DNA of 5,785 bases from Lachnospiraceae bacterium (lineage in GTDB: Bacteria; Bacillota; Clostridia; Lachnospirales; Lachnospiraceae): NCBI GenBank assembly GCA_017964055.1, contig JAGCSS010000298.1, positions 1 through 5,785 on the forward strand, written 5' to 3'. A program made the position numbers and the translations under genes. The notes under the pieces were generated by a model. The model worked only from the letters and a program-made list of their open reading frames with translations, made no database searches and was not told where the DNA came from. Every line of letters starts with the position of its first letter. The first letter of the stretch is position 1. This document shows, in pieces, positions 1-5,785 of this stretch.

Positions 1-42
1 GTAAACATCATTACCACCGATACTCTGGGCAAGGCCTTCTAG
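1..42 (+). CDS. 3' end of an unidentified gene, cut by the left edge
   Basis: Frame 1 is open from the window edge and reads VNIITTDTLGKAF before an amber codon at 40-42. Under the standard bacterial code this is where the gene would end. Frame 2 has a stop at bases 2-4. Frame 3 is open until 57-59 but reads less like protein. Frame 1 is preferred because its codons end mostly in C or G, as in the minus-strand genes. Only 13 residues are visible, so the product cannot be identified from them. The gene runs convergently towards the sugar-utilisation cluster and would share its terminator at 212-237. See the next entry for the frame beyond the amber codon, which probably belongs to the same protein. 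Confidence 0.5.
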   Translation, partial: VNIITTDTLGKAF

Positions 43-171
43 CCCGAGCAGCGCTATGAGAATCCCGACGGTACTCCTATCACGTTCGACAGCGATTACT
101 ACGGAAACCACCGCGGTATCGGTGCGCTCCCGGGACCTTTCGCTGCGGCTGCCGGAGAGTTTGAGTTCTAA
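43..171 (+). pseudogene. In-frame continuation past an amber codon, ending at TAA
   Basis: After the TAG at 40-42 the same frame stays open for 42 codons and stops at TAA (169-171). It looks coding: 27 of 42 codons end in G or C, and the peptide (starting PEQRYENPDG, ending PGPFAAAAGEFEF) has ordinary composition. No ATG, GTG or TTG lies in this frame, so it cannot be a separate small gene. It is best read as the true C-terminus of the gene at the left edge, interrupted by a nonsense change (CAG to TAG is one transition), by a sequencing error, or by a codon that is read through. The ending, a D..YGN.R segment followed by a G.FEF tail, loosely recalls the C-termini of right-handed parallel beta-helix proteins (D..G..R ... 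GA.E.). That resemblance is from memory and weak. Confidence 0.45.
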
Positions 172-211
172 CCGAAGGTTCGGTGCAGATAGCAACGAAA
201 AAACTAAAAAC

Positions 212-237
212 AAGGCGTCGGAAGCTTCCGACGCCTT
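212..237. terminator. Bidirectional intrinsic terminator between convergent genes
   Basis: A perfect 26-bp palindrome centred on AAGCTT. As RNA it forms an 11-bp GC-rich stem (AAGGCGTCGGA pairing with TCCGACGCCTT) with a four-base loop. On the plus strand it ends in TTTTGTATTT. On the minus strand the stem is followed by TTGTTTTTAGTTTTTT, a long U-tract. It lies 25 bp beyond the stop of the symporter gene and 40 bp beyond the TAA at 169-171, so it suits transcription arriving from either side. The longer T-run on the minus side suggests it is stronger for the sugar-utilisation cluster. Confidence 0.93.
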
Positions 238-262
238 TTGTATTTGCGGTAAGATATATTTA

Positions 263-1744
263 TTATGCGGTCTTGCGAGCCTCGATCTCCGCGCGGATCT
301 CATCGTAGCGTTCCTCGTCGAGCTTATAGAACTTGCGGTAGAGGACGCAGGCGATCAGCATGAGGATGCAGGGGATCAGCGTCATCGCGAGGAGCAGGCC
401 GTTTTTCTGTCCGTTTGCGACGGACTTAACTACAGCATCAATGCTCTCAGCCTTCTGCTCTGCCGTGATCAGGCCTTTCTCGGCGTCTTTTTCGAGATCC
501 GAGATCGTATTGGTGTAAGTCGTTACGCGGCAGATAACATATGAGATTGTCGTGATGATGACAGTGAACGAACTGGCGAGCTTGGTGAGGAAGGGTCTCA
601 TCGAGGTGATGATCGCCTCGTCTCTGGTGCCGTGCTTGAGCTCATTGTACTCAACCGTATTGATGATCGAGATCATCATGATCAGGTACAGTCCGTACTG
701 GCCGAGGTTCGCAAGCATGAATCCGAACGTAAGGATCCAGAACTTGTACATTTCCGCGGGAAGGATAAAGCCTGCCGCGATCTGGATCGCATAGCCTGCG
801 GTCGCGATAATGCCCATGTACAGCACGAGCTTCTGTCTGTGGAACTTTTTCGAGATGGCCGGATAGAATATCATCAGCAGTGCCGTGGCTGCGAGACCGA
901 CGGTCTGGAAGGTTCCGTAGAGACCGCCCTCATAGCCGAACTCGAAGTAAATGTAGTTCGCGCCGACGCCGCCGAGCACGATGCCGTTTCCTATCTGCTG
1001 GATCAGGAAGATAAGGCATATCCAGAGGAGCTGGTCGTTGCCGCCGATGGTCTTGATGATCTTTTTGAAGCTGACCTTCGGAGCCTCGGTCTTCATATCT
1101 TCTCTGTTCTCACGCACGCCGAACAGCGTAAACAGTATGAACAGAGGGGTGAGCACGCAGATGACCAGCGCGATGCGGCCGTACGCGATACGGGTGGTGC
1201 CGCCGAGAGCATACTGTCCCGCCGTGAAAATGGGGATCAGAAGCGATGCCAGAGTACCGCCGATGCCGGCAAACAGAGTCGCCCTAGCGGTGAACGAATT
1301 ACGTTTGTCACCGTCCGAGGACAGCGCGGGAACCATGCCCCAGTATGAGATATCATGCATCGTATAGGTGATCGAATACATGAAATAGATGATGCCGAAG
1401 AACCAGATAAAGCTCCATCCGTCAAGATCGGTGTTGAACGCCAGATAAACGACCACGCAGGTCGAAATGATGCCGACCAGCAGCCAGGGCTTGAACTTGC
1501 CCCACTTTGAGCGCGTACGCTCGATGATATTGCCCATGATCGGGTCGTTCAGGGCGTCAAATATACGTGCCGCGACCATGATCGCGGTAACGGCGCCCAG
1601 CTGTGCATCCGTAAGATTTCTGGTGTACAGGATAAAGAGCATGATATAGTTTGTGAACAGGGAATAGATCATATCCCTGCCGACCGTACCCAAAGGGTAA
1701 AAGATCAGATTGCGCTTCTCCTGCTTAGCTGATATTTCCTTCAT
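263..1744 (-). CDS. GPH-family (MelB-like) sugar:cation symporter, MFS superfamily
   Basis: An inner-membrane carrier of 493 residues, the usual size for the glycoside-pentoside-hexuronide:cation symporter family, with about 12 hydrophobic segments. The family hallmark is clear at residues 60-89 (ARIFDALNDPIMG, then RTRSKWGKFKPWLL). D63 and D67 are spaced like the cation-site aspartates of helix II in MelB. D131 and W135 (HDISYWGMVP) match the helix IV D/W pair, and D24 (GRD) the helix I sugar-site aspartate; these equivalences are from memory of MelB. Residues 406-449, between the last two membrane segments, form an unusually long charged loop. The start at 1744 has GGAGG eight bases upstream. 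The alternative ATG at 1777, overlapping the regulator's stop, has no ribosome site. It lies 32 bp after the regulator and is probably cotranscribed with it. With a GH3 glycosidase and an esterase nearby, xylo-oligosaccharide import is the likeliest role; the substrate is inferred. Confidence 0.93.
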   Translation of the reverse strand: MKEISAKQEKRNLIFYPLGTVGRDMIYSLFTNYIMLFILYTRNLTDAQLGAVTAIMVAARIFDALNDPIMGNIIERTRSKWGKFKPWLLVGIISTCVVVYLAFNTDLDGWSFIWFFGIIYFMYSITYTMHDISYWGMVPALSSDGDKRNSFTARATLFAGIGGTLASLLIPIFTAGQYALGGTTRIAYGRIALVICVLTPLFILFTLFGVRENREDMKTEAPKVSFKKIIKTIGGNDQLLWICLIFLIQQIGNGIVLGGVGANYIYFEFGYEGGLYGTFQTVGLAATALLMIFYPAISKKFHRQKLVLYMGIIATAGYAIQIAAGFILPAEMYKFWILTFGFMLANLGQYGLYLIMMISIINTVEYNELKHGTRDEAIITSMRPFLTKLASSFTVIITTISYVICRVTTYTNTISDLEKDAEKGLITAEQKAESIDAVVKSVANGQKNGLLLAMTLIPCILMLIACVLYRKFYKLDEERYDEIRAEIEARKTA

Positions 1745-1752
1745 AGTGTAAA

Positions 1753-1757
1753 CCTCC
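1753..1757 (-). promoter_or_regulatory. Ribosome binding site deciding the symporter start
   Basis: GGAGG (minus strand) ends eight bases before the ATG at 1744-1742. The in-frame ATG at 1777-1775 overlaps the preceding TAA by one base as TAATG. It is preceded by AAGGGCGCAAAAAGCAAA, which has no Shine-Dalgarno at a suitable distance. The shorter start also gives a normal N-terminus for the family, so 1744 is chosen. Confidence 0.8.
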
Positions 1758-1776
1758 GCATTATTATGCCAAAGCA

Positions 1777-2367
1777 TTATTTGCTTTTTGCGCCCTTCTC
1801 TGTGACGATGCCCGTCATAACGATATCGATCATGGTATTGAGAGCGTCATCGTAGCTCACGCCCGCATCTATCAGCGCCGTATTGCCGATAAAGCTCTGG
1901 AACGCGCTCTCGAGCATGCATCTGAATACCGTGATGTTGATGTCTCTGATAAGCCCCTGTTCTATCCCTTTTTTGACCAGATCGATCGTGCCTTCCCAGT
2001 TGTTCTGGAGATAGAACTGGATCCTCGCATAAGCCTCGGGGAAGGAATCGCGGAACTCATAGAGCCTTCTCCAGTCCATGGTCTGGTATCTGTCCGGAAT
2101 GGCGATGATCACGCGTCTGATCTTCTCTACCATGTCCAGATCCGGATCGTCGATGATGGCCTGTTTGTTCTCCATGACCGCTCCGAAACCCAGATCAACG
2201 GCTTTGAGGATCAGTTTTTCCTTGCTGTCATAGAGCTTATACAGGGTTTTCTTGCTCATCTGCAGCATATTGGCCACATCATCCATCCTGAATTTCACGC
2301 CTTTTTCGTTAAAGGCCTTCATTGCCGCTTCCGCGACTTTGATCTTAAGTTCTTTTTCGTCTTTCAT
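1777..2367 (-). CDS. TetR-family transcriptional regulator
   Basis: A cytoplasmic DNA-binding protein of 196 residues, the normal TetR-family size. The N-terminal three-helix domain is plain: helix 1 at about 8-22 (KIKVAEAAMKAFNEKG), then the helix-turn-helix at about 27-47 (RMDDVANMLQMSKKTLYKLY) followed by DSKEKLI, the family's typical helix 4 start. Residues 60-196 are helical and variable, as expected for the ligand and dimer domain. A longer frame opens at ATG 2445, but its 26 extra residues (containing SPFFFCKAGEC) do not fit the family and overlap the promoter and stem. The ATG at 2367 has AGGTGA just upstream. It is followed after 32 bp by the symporter gene. It is probably a local repressor of this cluster, perhaps also of itself; the ligand is unknown and may be a sugar or a glycan breakdown product. 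Confidence 0.9.
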   Translation of the reverse strand: MKDEKELKIKVAEAAMKAFNEKGVKFRMDDVANMLQMSKKTLYKLYDSKEKLILKAVDLGFGAVMENKQAIIDDPDLDMVEKIRRVIIAIPDRYQTMDWRRLYEFRDSFPEAYARIQFYLQNNWEGTIDLVKKGIEQGLIRDINITVFRCMLESAFQSFIGNTALIDAGVSYDDALNTMIDIVMTGIVTEKGAKSK

Positions 2368-2371
2368 ACAT

Positions 2372-2377
2372 TCACCT
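2372..2377 (-). promoter_or_regulatory. Ribosome binding site deciding the tetR start
   Basis: AGGTGA (minus strand) lies four bases before the ATG at 2367-2365. AGGTGA matches the downstream half of the full AGGAGGTGA consensus, so its effective spacing is normal. The upstream ATG at 2445 would put the regulator's start at about the -10 box of its own predicted promoter, ahead of the predicted transcription start near 2429. That argues further for 2367. Confidence 0.72.
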
Positions 2378-2384
2378 GCTTTGC

Positions 2385-2453
2385 AAAAGAAAAAAGGAGA
2401 CCAATGTGGAAACCGTACTTTATCTTTCAGTTTCCATTCTACCATTGATCTCC
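2385..2453 (-). terminator. Intrinsic-terminator-like stem after the GH3 gene, overlapping the next promoter
   Basis: On the minus strand the left arm is GGAGATCAATG (2453-2443), a six-base bulge GTAGAA (2442-2437), then TGGAAAC (2436-2430). After a 16-base loop comes the right arm GTTTCCACATTGGTCTCC (2413-2396). All 18 right-arm bases pair with the left arm, 17 as Watson-Crick pairs and one as a G-U wobble. The stem is followed at once by UUUUUUCUUUU (2395-2385). This is the architecture of a Rho-independent terminator for transcripts coming out of the GH3 gene, whose stop lies 19 bp upstream of the stem. The 16-base loop and the bulge make it weaker than a textbook terminator. Alternatively, or in addition, the inverted repeat could be an operator for the adjacent TetR protein. 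Confidence 0.6.
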
Positions 2454-2464
2454 GTAATTTACAA
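2436..2464 (-). promoter_or_regulatory. Predicted sigma-70-type promoter for the tetR-symporter unit
   Basis: On the minus strand TTGTAA (2464-2459; four of six bases match TTGACA) is followed, after exactly 17 bases, by TAGAAT (2441-2436; five of six match TATAAT). Transcription would start near 2429, about 62 bases ahead of the regulator's ATG, inside the loop of the inverted repeat. The -35 box begins nine bases after the GH3 stop codon. The inverted repeat covering the -10 and the start region is well placed to act as an operator, which would make the unit autoregulated. This is inferred from position and base matches only. Confidence 0.55.
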
Positions 2465-2472
2465 GATGTTTT

Positions 2473-4632
2473 TTATTTTACTTCAACGCTCACAGAATCG
2501 CACTTTTGGCCTGTAAGCCTGCGGCTCAGCTCATCGGGCTGAGAATCGCCGAGATATACTTTGTAGCTGCCCTTGTTGAGCTTCAGCTCTCCTGCCCTGT
2601 CATAGAGCGAGAATGCCGCACTGTCAAGCTTAACGGTGGTCTTTTTGCTCTCACCGGGTGCCAGATAAAGCTTCTTTAAGCCCTTCAGCTGTCTTACGGG
2701 AGCATCCTCAAAACCGTACTCAACATACGCCTGCACGGTCACGCCACCCTCATATTTGCCTGTATTCTTAATCTCCAGTTCGATCTCGAGCTCATCGCCC
2801 TCCGCAAATTCAACCGTTCCGGAAACCGCGGCGCCGTTCTTGCGGACCTCCCTGATGCTCCGGTCAAAGGTCGTGTAGCTGAGTCCGTATCCGAACGGAT
2901 AGAGCGGATCCTCAACCATATAACGGTATGTACGGTTCTTCATCGAATAATCGGTGAAGCCGGGCAGTGAATTGTTCTCGCTGTAGAATGTGAGCGGAAG
3001 CTTTCCGCCGGGGCATGCCTTGCCGAACAGGATCTCTGCGATCGCCTTGCCGCCCTGCGCGCCGGGGTACCAGCCCTGCAGGATCGCGGGGATCGACGAT
3101 GCCGCGCTGTCAAGTGCCAGCGCGCTGCCCGAAAGAACTACGAGTACAACGGGCTTTCCGCACTCAGCCGCGGTATCCATGATAAGCTGCTGATATCCGG
3201 GGAACTTTAAGTTGGGCTTGTCGCCGCTGCCGTATTCATTGCCGGTATCGCCCTCTTCGCCTTCGAGAGTCGCGTCCAGACCCATGCACAGCACAACGAT
3301 ATCGCTCTGCTCGCATACAGCCTTGACCTCGGCGAGACGGTCGTTCTTTTTGCTGAGTCCCGACATCTTTTCCTTGTAGAGATGGCAGCCCTCAGAGTAG
3401 AACACCCTGACTCCGGCCTCCTCGGCCTCGCGTCTGATGCCCTCGAGCACCGTGATATATTCGGACGAAGTGCCCTCGTAGTTGCCCACGAGCGCCTTTC
3501 TGCTGTCCGCATTGGGTCCGATAACACCGATCGTTTTGATCGATTTCGCGTCGATCGGAAGTAAGTTGTTTTCGTTCTTTAAGAGTACGATGCACTCCTT
3601 TGCGACCTTGAGATTGAGTGCTCGCGCTTCGGGTGTGTCGACCTGCGAATAGTCGATCGAAGCGTAAGGATTGCCCTCGGGCGCGTCAAAGAGACCGAGC
3701 TTCATCCTCGTGGTGAGCACCCTGATCAGTGCCTCGTCGATCACGTCAACGGAGGTAAGTCCCTCGTCAACAGCCTTGATCAGATACTGGAAGATGTCGC
3801 CGCAGTTGAGGTCGCAGCCGTTGTTCACGGCCAGCGCAACGCTCTCCTCGGGAGTCGAGGTCACGCAGTGATTCTCGTTGATGTCCTTGATCGCCCAGCA
3901 GTCGGAGGTCACGTGGCCCTTGAAGCCCCACTCCTTGCGGAGGATGTCGATCAGCAGCCTCTTGCTCGCGCAGCAGGGTTCGCCGTTGGTGCGGTTGTAT
4001 GCGCCCATGACTGCCTCTACGCCCGCCTCGGTAACCAGAGCCTTAAACGCGGGAAGATAAGTCTCGCGAAGGTCCTGCTCCGAGCATCTCGCGTCAAAGC
4101 TGTGGCGCAGGCTCTCGGGACCCGAATGCACCGCAAAATGCTTTGCGCACGCGGCAGCCTTCAGATACTTGTCATCGTCACCCTGGATACCCTTTACAAA
4201 TGCCACGCCGAGTCTCGAAGTCAGATACGGATCCTCTCCGTAGGTCTCGTGGCCGCGGCCCCAGCGGGGATCGCGGAAAATATTGATATTGGGTGCCCAG
4301 AAGGTCAGACCCTTGTAAATGTCATGATCGCCGTATTTGAACTGCGCGTTGTACTTGCCGCGGCCCTCTGTGGATACGGTCTCGGCCACTTCGCCGATCA
4401 TGTCCTCGTCAAAGGAAGCCGCCATGCCGATCGCCTGCGGAAATACCGTAGCAACGCCGGCACGAGCAACGCCGTGCAGTGCCTCATTCCAGTAATTGTA
4501 TGCCGGAATGCCGAGTCTCTCTATAGCCGGAGCATAGTGTCTCAGCTGGAAAACCTTCTCTTCGAGGGTCATTTCCTGAACGAGAGCCGTCGCCCTCTCT
4601 CTGTACTCGTTCAGTTTTTCTTCTCTGATCAT
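2473..4632 (-). CDS. Glycoside hydrolase family 3, probable beta-xylosidase (beta-glucosidase possible)
   Basis: A 719-residue retaining exo-glycosidase that removes terminal beta-linked sugars from short oligosaccharides. Domains in order: (beta/alpha)8 barrel at about 20-330, with GHETYGEDPYLTSRL (127-141), the substrate-site KHF (164-166) and the nucleophile D244 in VTSDCWAI; an alpha/beta sandwich at about 345-590, with LEGEEGDTGNE (456-466), where E457, E459 or E460 should be the acid/base, and the family's C-terminal YPFGYGLSYTTF; and a fibronectin-III-like domain at about 610-695. No signal peptide or PA14 insert is seen, so it should act in the cytoplasm on imported sugars. Cys after the nucleophile (SDC) is typical of the beta-xylosidase branch, while Trp (SDW) is common in beta-glucosidases. 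It lies 35 bp after the esterase gene. Its GGGAGG ribosome site is 12 bases from the ATG, which is long, but no other start is available in frame. Confidence 0.95.
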   Translation of the reverse strand: MIREEKLNEYRERATALVQEMTLEEKVFQLRHYAPAIERLGIPAYNYWNEALHGVARAGVATVFPQAIGMAASFDEDMIGEVAETVSTEGRGKYNAQFKYGDHDIYKGLTFWAPNINIFRDPRWGRGHETYGEDPYLTSRLGVAFVKGIQGDDDKYLKAAACAKHFAVHSGPESLRHSFDARCSEQDLRETYLPAFKALVTEAGVEAVMGAYNRTNGEPCCASKRLLIDILRKEWGFKGHVTSDCWAIKDINENHCVTSTPEESVALAVNNGCDLNCGDIFQYLIKAVDEGLTSVDVIDEALIRVLTTRMKLGLFDAPEGNPYASIDYSQVDTPEARALNLKVAKECIVLLKNENNLLPIDAKSIKTIGVIGPNADSRKALVGNYEGTSSEYITVLEGIRREAEEAGVRVFYSEGCHLYKEKMSGLSKKNDRLAEVKAVCEQSDIVVLCMGLDATLEGEEGDTGNEYGSGDKPNLKFPGYQQLIMDTAAECGKPVVLVVLSGSALALDSAASSIPAILQGWYPGAQGGKAIAEILFGKACPGGKLPLTFYSENNSLPGFTDYSMKNRTYRYMVEDPLYPFGYGLSYTTFDRSIREVRKNGAAVSGTVEFAEGDELEIELEIKNTGKYEGGVTVQAYVEYGFEDAPVRQLKGLKKLYLAPGESKKTTVKLDSAAFSLYDRAGELKLNKGSYKVYLGDSQPDELSRRLTGQKCDSVSVEVK

Positions 4633-4636
4633 ACCG

Positions 4637-4660
4637 AATAAATACCTCCCATGTATTATT
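4637..4660 (-). promoter_or_regulatory. Ribosome site of the GH3 gene within a small inverted repeat
   Basis: On the minus strand AATAATAC and GTATTTATT flank ATGGGAG, so GGGAGG (4651-4646 region) lies almost wholly in the loop of a weak A/U stem with one bulged base. The ribosome site is 12 bases from the ATG, longer than usual. Folding of the downstream arm would bring the two closer together. The stem is short and A/U-rich, so it may be chance. Confidence 0.35.
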
Positions 4661-4667
4661 AAAACGC

Positions 4668-5785
4668 TTATACAACTATACCGAATCCGAGGATCGTAAA
4701 CTGTTTCTCCTCATCGCCCTCATGCATCCGCACCTCAATGTGATGCTTTGCGCTTTCCTTTTTCCTTACGATGATCTGCGAATTGCAGTGGCACCATCCG
4801 ATCTCATGCGGATCGACGGTCTTTACGAAGCTGCCGTCCACATAGATGTCTGCGCGTCCGACCCTGATATCGGATTCGTCCTTGGTCACGATCAGCAGTC
4901 TCCTGCAGGTCACATCCATCTCAAACGGCATGCTGCCCGCCTCGTGCATCCAGTTGAACGGGAACCGGGGTGTGGTCATCGGGTCCATATTCATCTCACA
5001 CTGCTGCAGCACGGGATCGTTGTCATCGAAATCACCGTGCGAGATCACCGCGCCGTAAGCGTTCTCTGTCCTGTCGATAAAATGCACGTCTTCAAAATCC
5101 GCGCTGCGAAGCGGCGGGAATTCCGAAAAATCGGTATCCTTCGATTCAGCTTTCTCAGCCGCCTCATCGATCAGATAGCCGATGCACTCGGCCATGATCG
5201 TATGTCCTATATTCGTAGGATGATAAGAATCGTAGAAAAATCTGTATTTGGGAATGATCCTGCCCTCAGCCTTTGAAAGAGAGAACTGGGGCATAACCGC
5301 GCGCTTTACGCTGGTCATGGCCACTCCGTAATGCTCGCCTATCGGGAGCAGGCGGTCCTCGAGATTATATCCGCCCGTAAATACAGAGAATATCAGTATC
5401 ACGGCCGGATGCTGCGGACTGTTGAGCACTGTCCTTACCAGTCCCTCGAAGCAGTCGCCTCCGGTCTCGTCACCCGCGTCGTTTACGGCAAATTCGATAA
5501 CGACCAGGTCGGGGCTGCGCTTTCCGTTAGCCAGCACGTCACGGTCATAGCGTACGATGCCGAGCTCCGAGGATGTGCCTCCGACTCCTGCCTTGATATA
5601 TGTCGCCTTGCCGCCCTTCATGTATTTCTGCTCAAAGCTCTCGAAGGTCTTTCTGGCGTAGCACTCTGTGTGAATGGGCGTGGCGCCCGCACCCTGGGTG
5701 ATCGAGCCTCCGATGAACGCTATCGTCAGATCCTCTCCCGCCTCGGCGGGCTCGATGACCTTTTTAAGCCTGCCGTTATTGCCGA
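4668..5785 (-). CDS. SGNH/GDSL hydrolase, probable carbohydrate (acetyl) esterase, 5' end missing
   Basis: The frame is open through the right edge, so the start is outside the window; 371 residues are visible, counted here from codon 5783-5781. An internal ATG at 5621 must not be taken as the start, because the catalytic Ser lies before it. The SGNH blocks are complete: block I IGGSITQG with nucleophile S27, block II GVGGTSS with oxyanion Gly near 69, block III FAVND with N101, and block V DSYHPTNIGH with D185 and H188. Such enzymes remove acyl groups from sugars or glycans. After about residue 215 follows a beta-rich C-terminal region (IYVDGSFVKTVD near 313; HHIEVRMHEGDEEKQFTILG near 347) that recalls the jelly-roll accessory domain of CE2-type acetyl esterases, here at the C-terminus. 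It lies 35 bp ahead of the GH3 gene, with no terminator between, so they are likely one operon. Deacetylation of xylan or xylo-oligosaccharides is inferred. Localisation cannot be judged without the N-terminus. Confidence 0.9.
   Translation of the reverse strand, partial: GNNGRLKKVIEPAEAGEDLTIAFIGGSITQGAGATPIHTECYARKTFESFEQKYMKGGKATYIKAGVGGTSSELGIVRYDRDVLANGKRSPDLVVIEFAVNDAGDETGGDCFEGLVRTVLNSPQHPAVILIFSVFTGGYNLEDRLLPIGEHYGVAMTSVKRAVMPQFSLSKAEGRIIPKYRFFYDSYHPTNIGHTIMAECIGYLIDEAAEKAESKDTDFSEFPPLRSADFEDVHFIDRTENAYGAVISHGDFDDNDPVLQQCEMNMDPMTTPRFPFNWMHEAGSMPFEMDVTCRRLLIVTKDESDIRVGRADIYVDGSFVKTVDPHEIGWCHCNSQIIVRKKESAKHHIEVRMHEGDEEKQFTILGFGIVV

Noticed and set aside
172..262. Possible small RNA or riboswitch in the convergent spacer
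   Set aside because: The only structure is the bidirectional terminator; no promoter or further conserved fold is visible in the remaining bases.
56..544. Plus-strand open frame starting at ATG 56
   Set aside because: It runs straight through the perfect terminator palindrome and into the antisense of the symporter, and it is out of frame with the coding-like sequence at 43-171.
632..1348. Open frame of 238 codons on the plus strand opposite the symporter
   Set aside because: Its peptide is an odd mix rich in D, E, R and H with no domain, and the opposite strand is a convincing membrane carrier.
2368..2445. Upstream extension of the TetR gene to ATG 2445
   Set aside because: The extra 26 residues do not match the TetR N-terminus and are encoded across the stem, U-tract and ribosome site; the ATG at 2367 has a proper AGGTGA.
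3868..4641. Long open frame on the plus strand opposite the GH3 gene (257 codons)
   Set aside because: It lies fully antisense to a gene with complete catalytic motifs, has no recognisable domain, and is the expected by-product of C/G-rich third positions on the opposite strand.
4722..5276. Plus-strand open frame opposite the SGNH gene
   Set aside because: It is antisense to a gene with all SGNH blocks and shows no domain of its own.
4668..5621. Taking ATG 5621 as the start of the SGNH gene
   Set aside because: The frame is open upstream to the window edge and includes the catalytic IGGSIT block, so the gene is longer and simply truncated by the window.

Overview
The window looks like a chromosomal segment of a gut or rumen Clostridia, most likely a Lachnospiraceae-type fibre degrader. 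This rests on the gene set, the strong GGAGG-type ribosome sites, moderate GC with a C/G-leaning third codon position, and exclusive use of TAA as the stop of the four minus-strand genes. Genus cannot be decided from the sequence alone. No insertion sequence, CRISPR array, tRNA, rRNA or phage signature was seen.

Layout, in the direction of transcription (all main genes are on the minus strand, right to left): an SGNH/GDSL-type carbohydrate esterase cut by the right edge (4668-5785); a cytoplasmic GH3 glycosidase with a beta-xylosidase-type active site (2473-4632); a 105-bp spacer holding a promoter and a terminator-like stem superimposed on each other (2385-2464); a TetR-family regulator (1777-2367); and a GPH-family (MelB-like) sugar:cation symporter (263-1744). 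A perfect 26-bp palindrome (212-237) with T-runs on both sides closes this cluster and also the convergent plus-strand gene on the left. Only the last 171 bases of that gene's frame are visible, and they contain an in-frame amber codon at 40-42.

The cluster reads as a compact hemicellulose-oligosaccharide utilisation locus. The symporter would import short, probably xylan-derived, oligosaccharides. The SGNH enzyme would remove acyl (acetyl) decorations. The GH3 enzyme would release terminal sugars in the cytoplasm. The TetR protein would switch the system. The substrate assignment is inference from the SDC-type GH3 nucleophile motif and the esterase partner.

The two points most worth a second look are (1) the GH3-tetR spacer, where a long stem followed by a U-tract could terminate GH3 transcripts while the -10 box of the next unit sits exactly in the bulge of that stem, and (2) the amber codon followed by 42 codons of coding-like sequence at the left edge.
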